64,000 nucleotides of DNA from Borrelia coriaceae (GCF_023035295.1 NZ_CP075076.1:806001-870000), one strand, 5' to 3'. Counted from the first letter of the stretch, positions 1 to 8,753 are shown. Numbers and translations: made by a program. Notes: a model not told the origin generated them from the sequence alone.

Positions 1-35
1 TTAGACATTATATTATTTTTTTATAAATTTAGAAA

Positions 36-65
36 TATTTCAAGTCAAAATTATTTTTTGAAATA
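36..65. terminator. Small inverted repeat, possible terminator
   Basis: An 8-bp perfect inverted repeat (TATTTCAA at 36-43, TTGAAATA at 58-65) with a 14-base AT-rich loop lies just past the 3' end of the minus-strand FAD oxidoreductase gene. It could be a weak AT-rich terminator. The first 102 bases hold no other supportable feature. Confidence 0.25.
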
Positions 66-102
66 AATCTTTAAGTAAGATTAAATATATAAGATATTTT
101 GT

Positions 103-1164
103 TTATTTTAAAGGATTATATAAATTTTCGTATCTTTTGATATCATAATAGGTTGGAATATGAGATTTATTTTCGATATAGTCTAGAATGATTTTAGATA
201 AATATGCGGCCATTGATATTCCTCTTGTTCCAAATCCATTTAGTATGAATATATTTTTATATTTTGGATGTTCACCCAGAAATGGTTCTCGGTCGAGTGT
301 AGAAGGTCTAATGTGTGCTTGGTGTTGTATGATTGTGCAATTTAAGTTTGTGATTTTTTTAAGTTTATTTAGTAATTCTTTTTTTGCCCATTCATTTGTG
401 CTTGTATCTAAGGTTTTCCATTCATAAGTTCCACCAAGGTAAAACTTGTTATCTTGTAAAGGTATTAAAGACACATGTCTATTATAAATTTCTTTAAGGT
501 GTAATTTTGGAATTTCTACTGTTAATGCTTCTCCTTTTGCTAGTTTAAATGGAAGGTATGAAAAGAGTTTTGCAATTTTTTCTTTGTATCCTCTTGCCAG
601 TATTAATTTTTTGAATTTTAATTCATTGATTGTAAAGAATTTTTCATTTATTTTAATTTTATTTTCATTGATTTCTGATTCTATATATGCATTATACTTT
701 ATAAAGTGCTTTTTAAGGGCTTGTATATATAAATTTGTGTTAATTGTTGCTCCTTTTATTAGTATCCCTCCACCATTGTCATTGGAAAAATCGTGTACTT
801 TTCCATTTTTTATTGATAAGATGAAATCTTTTATATGTTCATCATTTTTGATTTTTGAAATCAGTTCGTCTCTTTGTGTTTTTGTGGTAAATGGTCTAAA
901 AATAGAATTTTCTTTTAAGAAATTGCAGTCAATATTTTTTTCCATTTCTTTGTAATATTGAATTGCAAATGTGAAAATTTCAGGCTCTCTCCAAGCAATG
1001 TTCATTTTTCTTCCCATAATAGGATTAATAAGCCCTCCTGCTACGGTTGTTGCATTTTCAGATCCATTGTCAAAGAGAATTACACTTTTTTGTCTTTGAA
1101 TTATTTCGTAAGTTAAAGTACTTCCGGCAATGCCACCACCAATAACTGCAAATTCATATTCCAT
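103..1164 (-). CDS. FAD-dependent oxidoreductase, DAO/MnmC-C-like
   Basis: This 353-residue protein opens with a Rossmann dinucleotide-binding motif (VIGGGIAG, residues 7-14) and ends with the DAO-family FAD contact segment (NGFGTRGIS, about 312-320). The region after the motif (AGGLINPIMG) and the tail pattern (IRPSTLDREPFLG) recall the FAD domain of MnmC, which oxidises carboxymethylaminomethyl-uridine in tRNA, and other glycine/amino-acid oxidases. There is no MnmC methyltransferase domain. The substrate cannot be read from sequence. An AAGGAA ribosome site sits about 8 bases before the ATG. It is transcribed divergently from clpP2. Family assignment is firm and function is open. Confidence 0.8.
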   Translation of the reverse strand: MEYEFAVIGGGIAGSTLTYEIIQRQKSVILFDNGSENATTVAGGLINPIMGRKMNIAWREPEIFTFAIQYYKEMEKNIDCNFLKENSIFRPFTTKTQRDELISKIKNDEHIKDFILSIKNGKVHDFSNDNGGGILIKGATINTNLYIQALKKHFIKYNAYIESEINENKIKINEKFFTINELKFKKLILARGYKEKIAKLFSYLPFKLAKGEALTVEIPKLHLKEIYNRHVSLIPLQDNKFYLGGTYEWKTLDTSTNEWAKKELLNKLKKITNLNCTIIQHQAHIRPSTLDREPFLGEHPKYKNIFILNGFGTRGISMAAYLSKIILDYIENKSHIPTYYDIKRYENLYNPLK

Positions 1165-1341
1165 TTATACATTCCTTTTTTTATGTTTTTGATATTTGTT
1201 TTCTTTGTAATTTTAGGGGATTATCTTTTGGGAAGCAATTTATTTGTAACTTATTTGAGGTATTTTAATTGTTACAATTTTGGTTTGTTTTTTAAGTTTG
1301 GTTAATTTTATTGGTATGTTCCTATTGTGTTCATTTGGAGA

Positions 1342-1370
1342 TTTAAAAACCTTTTATTTTTAATTATAAT
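1342..1370 (+). promoter_or_regulatory. Candidate sigma-70 promoter of clpP2
   Basis: TTTAAA (1342-1347) and TATAAT (1365-1370) are 17 bases apart, 35 bases before the clpP2 start. The -10 is perfect and the -35 is weak. The remaining 1165-1341 stretch, between two divergent genes, shows nothing else I can support. Confidence 0.4.
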
Positions 1371-1405
1371 ATATATTACATTATATTTGTTGAAAAGGTA
1401 AGTTT

Positions 1406-1996
1406 ATGGATTTTAAAGATATTAAGATACAAACAGAAGTACAGCAGTCATTGGAATTTGCACTAAAGAGTAGGGCAATAGTTATTACAGGTGAAATTAA
1501 TAAGGATATTTCTAAGTTATTTCAGGAGAAGATATTATTTTTAGAAGCATCAGATTGCGATAAACCGATATTTGTTTATATTGATTCAGAGGGAGGTGAT
1601 ATTGATGCTGGTTTTGCTATTTTTAACATGATACGCTTTGTAAAACCTAAGGTTTTTACAATTGGAGTTGGGCTTGTGGCAAGTGCTGGTGCTTTAATTT
1701 TTTTGGCCGCAGATTCAAAAAGTAGATTTTCTTTGCCTCATGCTAGATATTTGTTGCACCAGCCTTTGAGTGGTTTTAAAGGAGTTGCTACGGATATTGA
1801 AATTTACACGAATGAGCTTAATAAAGTTAAGAGTGAACTTAATGGTATTATTGCAAAAGAAACGGGGCAAAAACTTGATAAGGTTGAAAAGGACACTGAT
1901 AGGGATTTTTGGTTAGATAGTGAATCTGCAATGAGATATGGTCTTGTCTTTAAAATTATTGCAACTAGACTTGAACTTGAAGAATTTATTTCTTAG
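1406..1996 (+). CDS. clpP2: ClpP-family serine protease, second paralogue (ClpP2)
   Basis: This 196-residue protein matches the proteolytic subunit of the Clp protease. The putative catalytic triad is Ser93 (VASAGA), His118 (LLHQP) and Asp167 (DRDFW). The oxyanion strand EGGDIDAG (62-69) and the terminal SAMRYGLV segment are also conserved. The Ser motif is ASAG rather than the usual ASMG, which marks it as a divergent copy. Borrelia normally carries another clpP next to clpX elsewhere. There is no signal peptide, so it acts in the cytoplasm. AAAAGG precedes the ATG by 7 bases. The following lipoprotein gene begins inside its 3' end, so the two are probably co-translated. Confidence 0.9.
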   Translation: MDFKDIKIQTEVQQSLEFALKSRAIVITGEINKDISKLFQEKILFLEASDCDKPIFVYIDSEGGDIDAGFAIFNMIRFVKPKVFTIGVGLVASAGALIFLAADSKSRFSLPHARYLLHQPLSGFKGVATDIEIYTNELNKVKSELNGIIAKETGQKLDKVEKDTDRDFWLDSESAMRYGLVFKIIATRLELEEFIS

Positions 1997-2702
1997 TCTT
2001 TTGGCATTGTCTTGTAGTATTCCTAAGAGAAATTTTAGTATTTTGGAGTTTGGTGTTACCAGTTTATCTAAAAATTCTACTTCTTTAAATACATTAGTAG
2101 ATGTTGCTTATAATATTTTTTTGTCAGATTTTGATTTAGTTATTATTAAAAATTTAAGGAATAAAGAGGAATTAGATCTAGTTAATAACAAAGTTGCATT
2201 TGGGAGTTTTGAAAATGCCTATTTTATTAGGCAAAATAATAATTCTTCTATTAGTATTCTTGCTAAAGAAAAGATTGAAATTAAAATTTTAGATTTTATC
2301 AAAGGACTTTATGAGTATAGGCTAGGGATGGTTGTTGATTTTGTATTTAATAATTTTCATTATGGGATTGTTGTTTTTAATTTTGATGAAGAAATAGTTG
2401 ATAATTTAGATATTGCTATTGTAGGTGAACAGATAACGTATTTAAGTTTTAGATATAAAAATTTGCTTTTTATTTTAGATAAGAGTGAGCTATCTATTTT
2501 AGATATGGTTATTAAAAATGGTTATTTTAGTTTGATTTATAATGCAATTAATCCTATGCATATAATTAATGCCATTGATGATAGGGTTTATTCTAATTTT
2601 TCAGCTCAAGTATCTCTTCATTCATTGATTTATGTTGTTCTAAGTTATTTATATGATAATCTTTATATAAATAACTTTCCAAAAAGTATTTTAATTGAAT
2701 AA
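1977..2702 (+). CDS. Putative lipoprotein, unknown function
   Basis: The frame is open from an ATG at 1938, inside clpP2. The TTG at 1977 gives a textbook lipoprotein signal (MKNLFLSLLALSC), with Ala-Leu-Ser before the lipidated Cys, so I prefer it; TTG 1971 is also possible. The mature part (about 230 residues) is mixed alpha/beta with no motif I recognise. It overlaps the end of clpP2 by 20 bases, implying translational coupling. From memory this corresponds to BB0758 of B. burgdorferi. The lipobox is clear, but which membrane leaflet it reaches cannot be told. Confidence 0.7.
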   Translation: MKNLFLSLLALSCSIPKRNFSILEFGVTSLSKNSTSLNTLVDVAYNIFLSDFDLVIIKNLRNKEELDLVNNKVAFGSFENAYFIRQNNNSSISILAKEKIEIKILDFIKGLYEYRLGMVVDFVFNNFHYGIVVFNFDEEIVDNLDIAIVGEQITYLSFRYKNLLFILDKSELSILDMVIKNGYFSLIYNAINPMHIINAIDDRVYSNFSAQVSLHSLIYVVLSYLYDNLYINNFPKSILIE

Positions 2703-2722
2703 GTTTTGCAAATATTGAGTTC

Positions 2723-2751
2723 TTGACATCATTATTTCATTATTATATTAT
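2723..2751 (+). promoter_or_regulatory. Sigma-70 promoter of tRNA-Leu
   Basis: A consensus -35 TTGACA (2723-2728) and -10 TATTAT (2746-2751) are separated by exactly 17 bases. Transcription should start near 2758, a few bases before the tRNA. Confidence 0.75.
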
Positions 2752-2761
2752 TACTAGCAAT

Positions 2762-2845
2762 GCCGAAATGGTGGAAATGGTAGACACACAGGACTTAAAA
2801 TCCTGAGGAGGAAGCTCCGTACCGGTTCAAGTCCGGTTTTCGGTA
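2762..2845 (+). tRNA. tRNA-Leu (anticodon TAA)
   Basis: An 84-base cloverleaf with the long variable arm of a class II tRNA. The acceptor stem is GCCGAAA/TTTCGGT with a G-U first pair, and A is the discriminator. The anticodon TAA sits in the loop of a GGACTTAAAATCC arm. The T arm is ACCGG-TTCAAGT-CCGGT. The 3' CCA is not encoded. It reads the UUA codon (and UUG by wobble), which is very common in this AT-rich genome. Confidence 0.95.
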
Positions 2846-2864
2846 TTTGAAGTTTTAAATTTAC

Positions 2865-3722
2865 TTAACATCTATCCTTAAATAGTTTATTTATGTAAAT
2901 TCCTGTAATGAATAAGCTGCTTAAGGATAGATTAATCATTAGCGTAGATTGTATGTTTAGTTGTGTTATAACAAATAGCATTTGTAGAATTGATCCCAAG
3001 ATTAAACCTATAGATAAATAAAGAAATTTGACAAGATATTTGTTTATTATTTTTTTGATTATTATTATTGTAATTCCTATGCCTATTACTGTGGATATGC
3101 CAAATATTGTGCATACTGGTATATTAAGTTGTGAAACGATGTTAATAATTTCTTTATAGATCCCAAGGCTTAATAATATGAGTGAACCTGAGATGCCTGG
3201 TAGAATCATTGAGCCACCGCTTATTATTCCTGAACTAGTAATGAGTAGGTAATATTTAAATGAGCTTTTATCTGAATATTTTGATATGTCTAGTGAAATA
3301 TTGTAATTTCTTAATATTAGTAAAAATAGCATAATTAAGAATCCCATTAATGATAATAAATAGTTTGTGATGTCTTTATGCTTATTAATTTGTATGTTTT
3401 TGTTTATTTCTTTTTTTAATGTAATTATGCTACCTGTGATTAATCCTATAAAAAACACATGCAAATATGTCTCTTTAATTGCTCCATCTAAAATATAGTT
3501 TTTGAATATTTTTGCAAGCATAACTGCTGAAGTTAATATGCCCAGTGATAACATTCCAAGAAAAATTGTGTTTTCTCTTATTTTTTTTAATTTTATTAGA
3601 TTTGCAGCTGCATCTATTATATTGTAGTAAATGCCTAATATTAAGGCTAGTGTGCCCCCTGAGATTCCTGGTATTATGCTTGCAATACCAATTAATAAAC
3701 CCTTTATATAGATGCTAATCAT
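2865..3722 (-). CDS. DUF368 membrane protein, PopT-type polyprenyl-phosphate transporter
   Basis: This 285-residue polytopic membrane protein has two copies of the family signature: PGISGGTLALILG near residue 18 and PGISGSLILLSLG near 175. That is the internal repeat typical of DUF368. The family has been shown in other bacteria (as PopT) to return undecaprenyl phosphate across the inner membrane for peptidoglycan synthesis. A role in recycling this lipid for murein is inferred here by homology. The start is an ATG without a visible ribosome site. It lies upstream of no obvious operon partner on its strand and is followed by intergenic DNA next to tRNA-Leu. Confidence 0.85.
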   Translation of the reverse strand: MISIYIKGLLIGIASIIPGISGGTLALILGIYYNIIDAAANLIKLKKIRENTIFLGMLSLGILTSAVMLAKIFKNYILDGAIKETYLHVFFIGLITGSIITLKKEINKNIQINKHKDITNYLLSLMGFLIMLFLLILRNYNISLDISKYSDKSSFKYYLLITSSGIISGGSMILPGISGSLILLSLGIYKEIINIVSQLNIPVCTIFGISTVIGIGITIIIIKKIINKYLVKFLYLSIGLILGSILQMLFVITQLNIQSTLMINLSLSSLFITGIYINKLFKDRC

Positions 3723-3764
3723 GGTTTTTCATATGTTTAACGCATAGTCTATTGTATCTTTCTT

Positions 3765-4094
3765 TTATCGTTCATCACCCTCTCCATTAATTGTACCGTT
3801 TTCATGTCTTTTTTTTAATTTTTCTAGATTTGTAATAGCAACGTCTTCAAGTGTTATTCCAAGATTATTACTTAAATTTGAAATGTACCATAATACATCA
3901 CCAAGTTCTTTTTTAATGCCCAATAGATATTCATTGTCAAGAACATATTCCTTGTCGCGACCTAATTTTTTTATTTTCTCTACAACTTCACCTGTCTCCC
4001 CAGCAAGTCCAAGAGTGGTTAAAATTAGCTCTTCCTTCTTATTCTTATATTTAGCAGTTTGTTTAGCCTTTATTTGGTATTCATTTAGTTCCAT
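3765..4094 (-). CDS. MazG-like nucleotide pyrophosphohydrolase
   Basis: A 109-residue all-alpha protein with the MazG metal-binding signature ExxE...ExxD: Glu36 and Glu39 in GETGEVVE, Glu63 and Asp66 in KKELGDVLWY. This length fits the single-domain phage-type MazG-like proteins (B. burgdorferi annotation calls its counterpart gp37). It probably hydrolyses a nucleoside triphosphate to the monophosphate and pyrophosphate, either for house-cleaning or alarmone control. The substrate is not readable. It sits 42 bases upstream of the DUF368 gene on the same strand and may share its transcript. Confidence 0.8.
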   Translation of the reverse strand: MELNEYQIKAKQTAKYKNKKEELILTTLGLAGETGEVVEKIKKLGRDKEYVLDNEYLLGIKKELGDVLWYISNLSNNLGITLEDVAITNLEKLKKRHENGTINGEGDER

Positions 4095-4202
4095 AATTAA
4101 GACTAGTTTAATATAGTTTTTGTTTATTTACAAGTTTATTTATTATTTCTTTTTTTTTTTATTTTTATTATATTAACTCTATATAATAATTAGAGTTTGT
4201 AT

Positions 4203-5090
4203 GTGAGTAAGTTTGCTTTTTTATTACTATTTATTTTTTTGTTTTTACAGTTTTATTGTGTTTATTCTTATCCTTTTATAAAAAATTTTTCAAATAAAGA
4301 TCCTATTTTTTATGATCTTAGGGCGAAAATTATTAAATATAATAAAAGAGTCAATGTCCCTTTGTTTATTTATGCATATAAAGTTAAAGAAGGTGATACT
4401 TTTTTTAAGATTGCAAATAAGGTAAATGGTTGGCAAGGTAGTATTGCCACAATTAATTTATTAGATTCGCCTTTTTTAAGGGTGGGACAAGAGATCTTAA
4501 TTCCTAGTAAAAAGGGTCTTTTCCTTATTAATAGCAAGGAACATAGATTTAATAGTTTACTTGTAGCTACAAGAGATTTAACAAAGTCAGAAAAGATAAA
4601 AATTAGAAAGAATAATAAGATTAGTGAGTTTTATTTTTTTGATTCGTTAAAGCAGCCAGAGTTAAGTTTTTTTTCAGATACAGAAATGCTTTTCTTTTTA
4701 AATTCTGATTTTATTTTTCCTTTAAAAAAATTTATTATTAGCTCTGATTTTGGATTTAGGCCAGATCCTTTTACTGGTATGAAAAATTTTCATACAGGCA
4801 TAGATCTTGCAGCGCCAATGAATTCTTTAGTTTTTTGCTCATCTTATGGTGTTGTAGTTGTAGTTGATTATAATGATATTTATGGCAATTTTGTTGTGGT
4901 TGAACATAAGAACAATGTTAAATCTCTTTATGGTCATCTTAGTTCTTATATTGTCAAGAAGGGGGATGTTCTAAGAACAGGTGATATTGTTGGTAGGGTA
5001 GGTCAAACTGGTCGTTCAACAGGTCCGCATCTGCATTTTGAAATATTGAGAAAAGGTTCACCTGTTAATCCTGTTAAGATTTTAAAGTAG
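4203..5090 (+). CDS. LysM-M23 metallopeptidase, murein endopeptidase
   Basis: An exported cell-wall hydrolase. An N-terminal hydrophobic segment (residues 3-22) is followed by a LysM peptidoglycan-binding domain (about 57-102, YKVKEGDTFFKIA...GQEILIP) and an M23/LytM domain (about 178-290). The zinc site is complete: His197 and Asp201 (HTGID), His276 and His278 (GPHLHFE). A further His lies in YGHLS. I chose GTG 4203 over the in-frame TTG at 4197 because TAGAG sits 7 bases before it. It should cleave peptide cross-links in the periplasmic murein. All catalytic residues are present, so it is probably active rather than an activator. Confidence 0.85.
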   Translation: MSKFAFLLLFIFLFLQFYCVYSYPFIKNFSNKDPIFYDLRAKIIKYNKRVNVPLFIYAYKVKEGDTFFKIANKVNGWQGSIATINLLDSPFLRVGQEILIPSKKGLFLINSKEHRFNSLLVATRDLTKSEKIKIRKNNKISEFYFFDSLKQPELSFFSDTEMLFFLNSDFIFPLKKFIISSDFGFRPDPFTGMKNFHTGIDLAAPMNSLVFCSSYGVVVVVDYNDIYGNFVVVEHKNNVKSLYGHLSSYIVKKGDVLRTGDIVGRVGQTGRSTGPHLHFEILRKGSPVNPVKILK

Positions 5091-5176
5091 GTCAATTGAA
5101 ATAATTTAGATATAGCAATCAAATTTTTTCTCACTTTACTTGAGGGTATTGCTTGAGATTATTTGATTTTGACCTA
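5088..5176. terminator. Large imperfect inverted repeat between convergent genes
   Basis: Nested complementary arms flank an AT-rich loop: TAGGTCAA 5088-5095 with TTGACCTA 5169-5176, AAATAAT 5099-5105 with ATTATTT 5158-5164, and AGCAAT 5114-5119 with ATTGCT 5148-5153. The outer arm begins at the stop codon of the M23 gene. The other side lies 16 bases from the stop of rrp2 on the opposite strand. It probably acts as a bidirectional terminator or a 3'-end-stabilising hairpin for both transcripts. Confidence 0.55.
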
Positions 5177-5191
5177 TCTTAAAGACTTCCT

Positions 5192-6547
5192 TTATTCTAT
5201 ATCATATTCTGTTATTTTGTTGTGCAAGGTTTTTCTTCCTATCTTAAGTATTTGGGCACATTTACTTTTATTATTCTTAGAATGTAGTAGTGTTTGCTTA
5301 ATAATTTCTTTTTCCGCTTCTTTTAAGCTTATACCTATTGGTAATGTTATTTTAACTATTTGATTTGTGTTATTTCTGATTTTAGGAGGTAGATCGTCTT
5401 TTACAATTTGTTTTCCTTTAGATAATATCAAGGCACTCTCGAGGACATTTTTTAGTTCTCTAATATTTCCTGGCCAATCATATGCATAGAGGGCTTTTAG
5501 TGCATCATTGGAAAGACTTTTCTCTTCTTTATTATTTTCATTTGCTACACTTTTAATTAGTATTTTTATTAAATTTGGTATGTCATCTTTTCTTTCCCTT
5601 AAAGGTGGAATATTGATGTTTATTATGTTAAGCCTGTAAAATAAGTCCTCTCTAAATCTTCCTTTTTTAATTTCTTCTTCAATATTTTTATTTGTTGCTG
5701 TTAATAGTCTAATATCAACTTGAATAGTAGTCTCTCCACCTACTCGTTCAAATGTTTTATTTTGAAGCACTCTTAGTAATTTTACTTGAACCTCAGGTGA
5801 TATTTCTACTATTTCGTCTAAGAATATTGTTCCTTTGTCTGCTAATTCAAATCTACCTTTTTTTTGAGATATTGCACCTGTAAATGCTCCTTTTTCATGT
5901 CCAAATAGTTCGCTCTCAAGTATGCTTTCAGAGAGCGCAGCACAATTGACTTTAATGAAGGGTTTGTCATTTCTATTGGATAAGTCAAATATAGCATCTG
6001 CTATTACTTCTTTGCCGACTCCGCTCTCTCCAGTTATTAGTACAGATGCTTTTGATTTTGCAATTTTTTTTACAAGTTCTAGAACTTTTTGCATTATAAG
6101 AGATTTTCCAAGTGTGCTTTCATAATAGTTTAAATCTTTTCGGATTATGACATTATTTTGGGATATATTCTCATGTCTTTTGTCATTTTTGCTATTTAAA
6201 GCTCGTTTGATTATTAGTAACAGTCTTTCAAGATCAACGGGTTTTGTTAGAAAATCATAAGCACCTTCTCTCATAGCATCAACTGCTGAATCGACAGTTC
6301 CATGAGCTGTTAGAATAATAAAGGGTATATTTGGGTTTTTGTCTTTTACAATTTTGAGTAGTTCTTCGCCTGATATTTGAGGCATTCTAAGATCAGATAC
6401 TATAGCATCAATTTTTTCATTTTCAATTGTTTCAAGAGCCTCTTCTCCATCACTAGCAGTAAATACAAAATAACCTTCTTCTTCAAGATAAGTTGCTATT
6501 CCTTCTCGTATATTTTTTTCATCATCTGCTACAAGTAGTTTACTCAT
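5192..6547 (-). CDS. rrp2: Sigma-54-dependent response regulator Rrp2
   Basis: This 451-residue NtrC-family activator has a receiver domain (1-120) with acidic pocket Asp8/Asp9, phospho-acceptor Asp52 (VSDLRMP) and Lys in TKPVD. The AAA+ domain (about 145-375) has Walker A GESGVGKE, sigma-54-contacting GAFTGA and Walker B GTIFLDEI. A C-terminal Fis-type helix-turn-helix ends in GRKTLHNKI. In B. burgdorferi Rrp2 is essential and, when phosphorylated, activates RpoN-dependent transcription of rpoS. The start has AAGGAT 9 bases upstream. It overlaps hk2 by 8 bases, so the pair is co-translated. Confidence 0.95.
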   Translation of the reverse strand: MSKLLVADDEKNIREGIATYLEEEGYFVFTASDGEEALETIENEKIDAIVSDLRMPQISGEELLKIVKDKNPNIPFIILTAHGTVDSAVDAMREGAYDFLTKPVDLERLLLIIKRALNSKNDKRHENISQNNVIIRKDLNYYESTLGKSLIMQKVLELVKKIAKSKASVLITGESGVGKEVIADAIFDLSNRNDKPFIKVNCAALSESILESELFGHEKGAFTGAISQKKGRFELADKGTIFLDEIVEISPEVQVKLLRVLQNKTFERVGGETTIQVDIRLLTATNKNIEEEIKKGRFREDLFYRLNIININIPPLRERKDDIPNLIKILIKSVANENNKEEKSLSNDALKALYAYDWPGNIRELKNVLESALILSKGKQIVKDDLPPKIRNNTNQIVKITLPIGISLKEAEKEIIKQTLLHSKNNKSKCAQILKIGRKTLHNKITEYDIE

Positions 6548-7700
6548 TTTCTAAACATCCTTCAATTAAAATTTTGCCTGTGTTGAATTTTGGAAGTGTG
6601 ATTGTAAAAGATGTTTCTTTAGTCTCTTTACTTTCTACAAAAATTTCACCCCCATGTTCTTTAATTATTTTATAAGAAATGGTGAGCCCTATGCCACTTC
6701 CATTTTCTTTTGTGCTAAATTGAGGCTTGAATATATCATCTTTGGTTTCATTCTTTATTCCATTTCCATTATCTTTAATACTAATATGTATTTTCTCTTC
6801 GCTTTCATGGGTAGAAATTTCTATTTTTTTTATTTTTTTATTTGATTCAAGAAGTGCTTCTTCTGCATTTTTTACTATGTTAATTATTACTTGCCTTATT
6901 AGTTTTTCATCGATTAATGCAAGGCTTACTTTTTTTAGATTGAGTAGGAGTTTAATATCTTTATTTTTCAGTTCTGGATTTAACAGGTTATAAACACTTT
7001 TTATAACGTCAGTAATATTTTTCTTTTCTGGTATTATTTTTATTGGTCTAACTGTTAATAAAAAATCTGTTATAGTTTTATCCATTCTATTTATTTCTTC
7101 TTTTATTATTTTGAAGTAATGATTTGCTTTCGTACTTTCAATTTTTTGTCTATCTATTTCTTTTTTGAGTAGTTGTAAGTTTATATCAATTGCTCCTAGT
7201 GGATTTTTAATCTCATGAGCGATATTTCTTGCATGTCTTGTAAAAGCAGCTAAAGCTTCAGCTCTTCTGAAAAGTTCTTCTTTATGTTTTTTGTCTTTAA
7301 TATCTTCAATTAAAATGATATTTCCTTCAAGCTTTTGATCCCTTACATATGGCATAAATGATATTTTTATATATATATTTGTTGAGACTTGCACCTCAAA
7401 GCCTATTATTTTATCTTCATTTTTAGCTAATTCTTCTATTAAGTGTGTTAGGGTTGGAATTTGAATATCTTTAAGGGTTTCTAGTTTGTATTTAGGGCTT
7501 ATAACTAGAATTTGAAATAACATTTTGTTTAGGTAAATTATGTTATTTAATTTATCAAGTACAAGGATTCCTTCATTAATGGATGCAAAAATACCATCAT
7601 ATATTTCTATTTTTTTATAGATATCTTGGATAAATTTGAGTTTTTGCTCGCTTGATAATTTATTTAATTTGGTTAGAGTTTTCTTTAAGAATTTGATCAT
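6540..7700 (-). CDS. hk2: Sensor histidine kinase Hk2, NtrB-like
   Basis: A 386-residue soluble histidine kinase. A PAS-like sensor region (about 33-135) precedes the HisKA domain with phospho-acceptor His162 (AHEIKNPLGA). The ATPase domain follows, with N box NIVKNAEEAL, G1 DNGNGIK and G2 GSGIGLTIS. No membrane segment is visible, so the signal must be cytoplasmic. It shares one base with the upstream holB-like stop codon (TAATG) and overlaps rrp2. In B. burgdorferi Hk2 can phosphorylate Rrp2 in vitro but is dispensable for infection, with acetyl phosphate acting as an alternative donor. GAGG lies 5 bases before the ATG. Confidence 0.93.
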   Translation of the reverse strand: MIKFLKKTLTKLNKLSSEQKLKFIQDIYKKIEIYDGIFASINEGILVLDKLNNIIYLNKMLFQILVISPKYKLETLKDIQIPTLTHLIEELAKNEDKIIGFEVQVSTNIYIKISFMPYVRDQKLEGNIILIEDIKDKKHKEELFRRAEALAAFTRHARNIAHEIKNPLGAIDINLQLLKKEIDRQKIESTKANHYFKIIKEEINRMDKTITDFLLTVRPIKIIPEKKNITDVIKSVYNLLNPELKNKDIKLLLNLKKVSLALIDEKLIRQVIINIVKNAEEALLESNKKIKKIEISTHESEEKIHISIKDNGNGIKNETKDDIFKPQFSTKENGSGIGLTISYKIIKEHGGEIFVESKETKETSFTITLPKFNTGKILIEGCLENE

Positions 7701-8743
7701 TAATCCTCATAATTTAGCATTAAATTTTCGATTATTAATTTTCTATTTTGGTTGTATGAACTGTATTTCAAGATGTGTTTTATGTGTTCTAATCTTTTCA
7801 TATATGTATTAGTGTCTAAATTTTTGCTTAAAAATTCATCTCTAAGTTGACTTATGAGCTCTTGTAAGAATAATTTAAATATATTGTCATCTTTTAGAAA
7901 ATTAAATGTATCAAGATTAAATATTCCTTGTTTTTCTTTTATTATATTGAGAATTTTTTTGATTTCTTCTTTTAATTTTGTGTATTCTTCACTATAAAAT
8001 GAGTTGAAATATTCTTCTGTTGTTAATTCTTCATTTGTGTTAAAAATCGCTTTGAATTTTGTGATCTCGAGATTTCTATTTTCTTGTCTGAATCTGTATA
8101 CTCTTAGTCTTGAAAGTATTGTTTTTGGAATCTTATTTTTATTTCTTGTAGCTAGAATAAAGTGAATGTTTAGAGGTGGTTCTTCAAGCATTTTCAGTAG
8201 TGCATTATAGACATTAAAATTTAGGTTTTCGATTTCATTGATATAAATTACCTTCATCTTGTGTTTTTCTGATAGTGCCCAAGATTTAATGTTCCTAATA
8301 TCATTAATGGTAATATTAAATTTTATTTCTTTAATTATTTCTTCAATTCTTTTGATTAATTCTTTTATGAGCGTTTCATTATATTTATTTTTGTAATAGA
8401 CATCATTGATGAAATTGATATTTATTTCTACTTTTTTTAGGTTTTTGTCACTGCTGAAATTGTATTTGGTAAACATAATATTCTTAACATATTCTAGATA
8501 TTTATTTATAACTTCATTTGAGTTTGCATTAAGATATGCCTTTGCCTCTATTATGTTAAGGCTTGAGAAAATTATTAGGTTTGGATTTGTTAAAGTTTTT
8601 GTATTTAGAATTTTTTTTGCAAGTGCAATTGCAGTTGTTTTTTTAGAAGAAAATCTGTCTCCCCAAAAAAGTATTGCATTTGGTAGGCTTCCTTTTTCAT
8701 ATTCTTTTATTATTTCGTAAGCTATTTCGGGTAATCTTTCCAT
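7700..8743 (-). CDS. holB: DNA polymerase III delta-prime-like clamp loader subunit
   Basis: This 347-residue protein resembles HolB/DnaX AAA+ subunits. The central stretch reads YINEIENLNFNVYNALLKML, then EEPPLNIHFILAT, then SRLRVYRF. This is the Walker B, sensor 1 and Ser-Arg finger order of delta-prime. The P loop is degenerate (GDRFSSKKT in place of GxxxxGKT), which fits delta-prime, a subunit that does not hydrolyse ATP in E. coli. It would help load the sliding clamp at the replication fork. A long lysine-rich insertion (about 75-150) separates the P loop from Walker B. It is transcribed with hk2 and rrp2 downstream. Assignment is by motif order and is reasonably sure. Confidence 0.75.
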   Translation of the reverse strand: MERLPEIAYEIIKEYEKGSLPNAILFWGDRFSSKKTTAIALAKKILNTKTLTNPNLIIFSSLNIIEAKAYLNANSNEVINKYLEYVKNIMFTKYNFSSDKNLKKVEININFINDVYYKNKYNETLIKELIKRIEEIIKEIKFNITINDIRNIKSWALSEKHKMKVIYINEIENLNFNVYNALLKMLEEPPLNIHFILATRNKNKIPKTILSRLRVYRFRQENRNLEITKFKAIFNTNEELTTEEYFNSFYSEEYTKLKEEIKKILNIIKEKQGIFNLDTFNFLKDDNIFKLFLQELISQLRDEFLSKNLDTNTYMKRLEHIKHILKYSSYNQNRKLIIENLMLNYED

Positions 8744-8753
8744 ATAATTTTCT

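Noticed and set aside
584..955. 123-codon plus-strand frame antisense to the FAD oxidoreductase
   Set aside because: Hydrophobic shadow of a conserved gene on the minus strand, no own signals.
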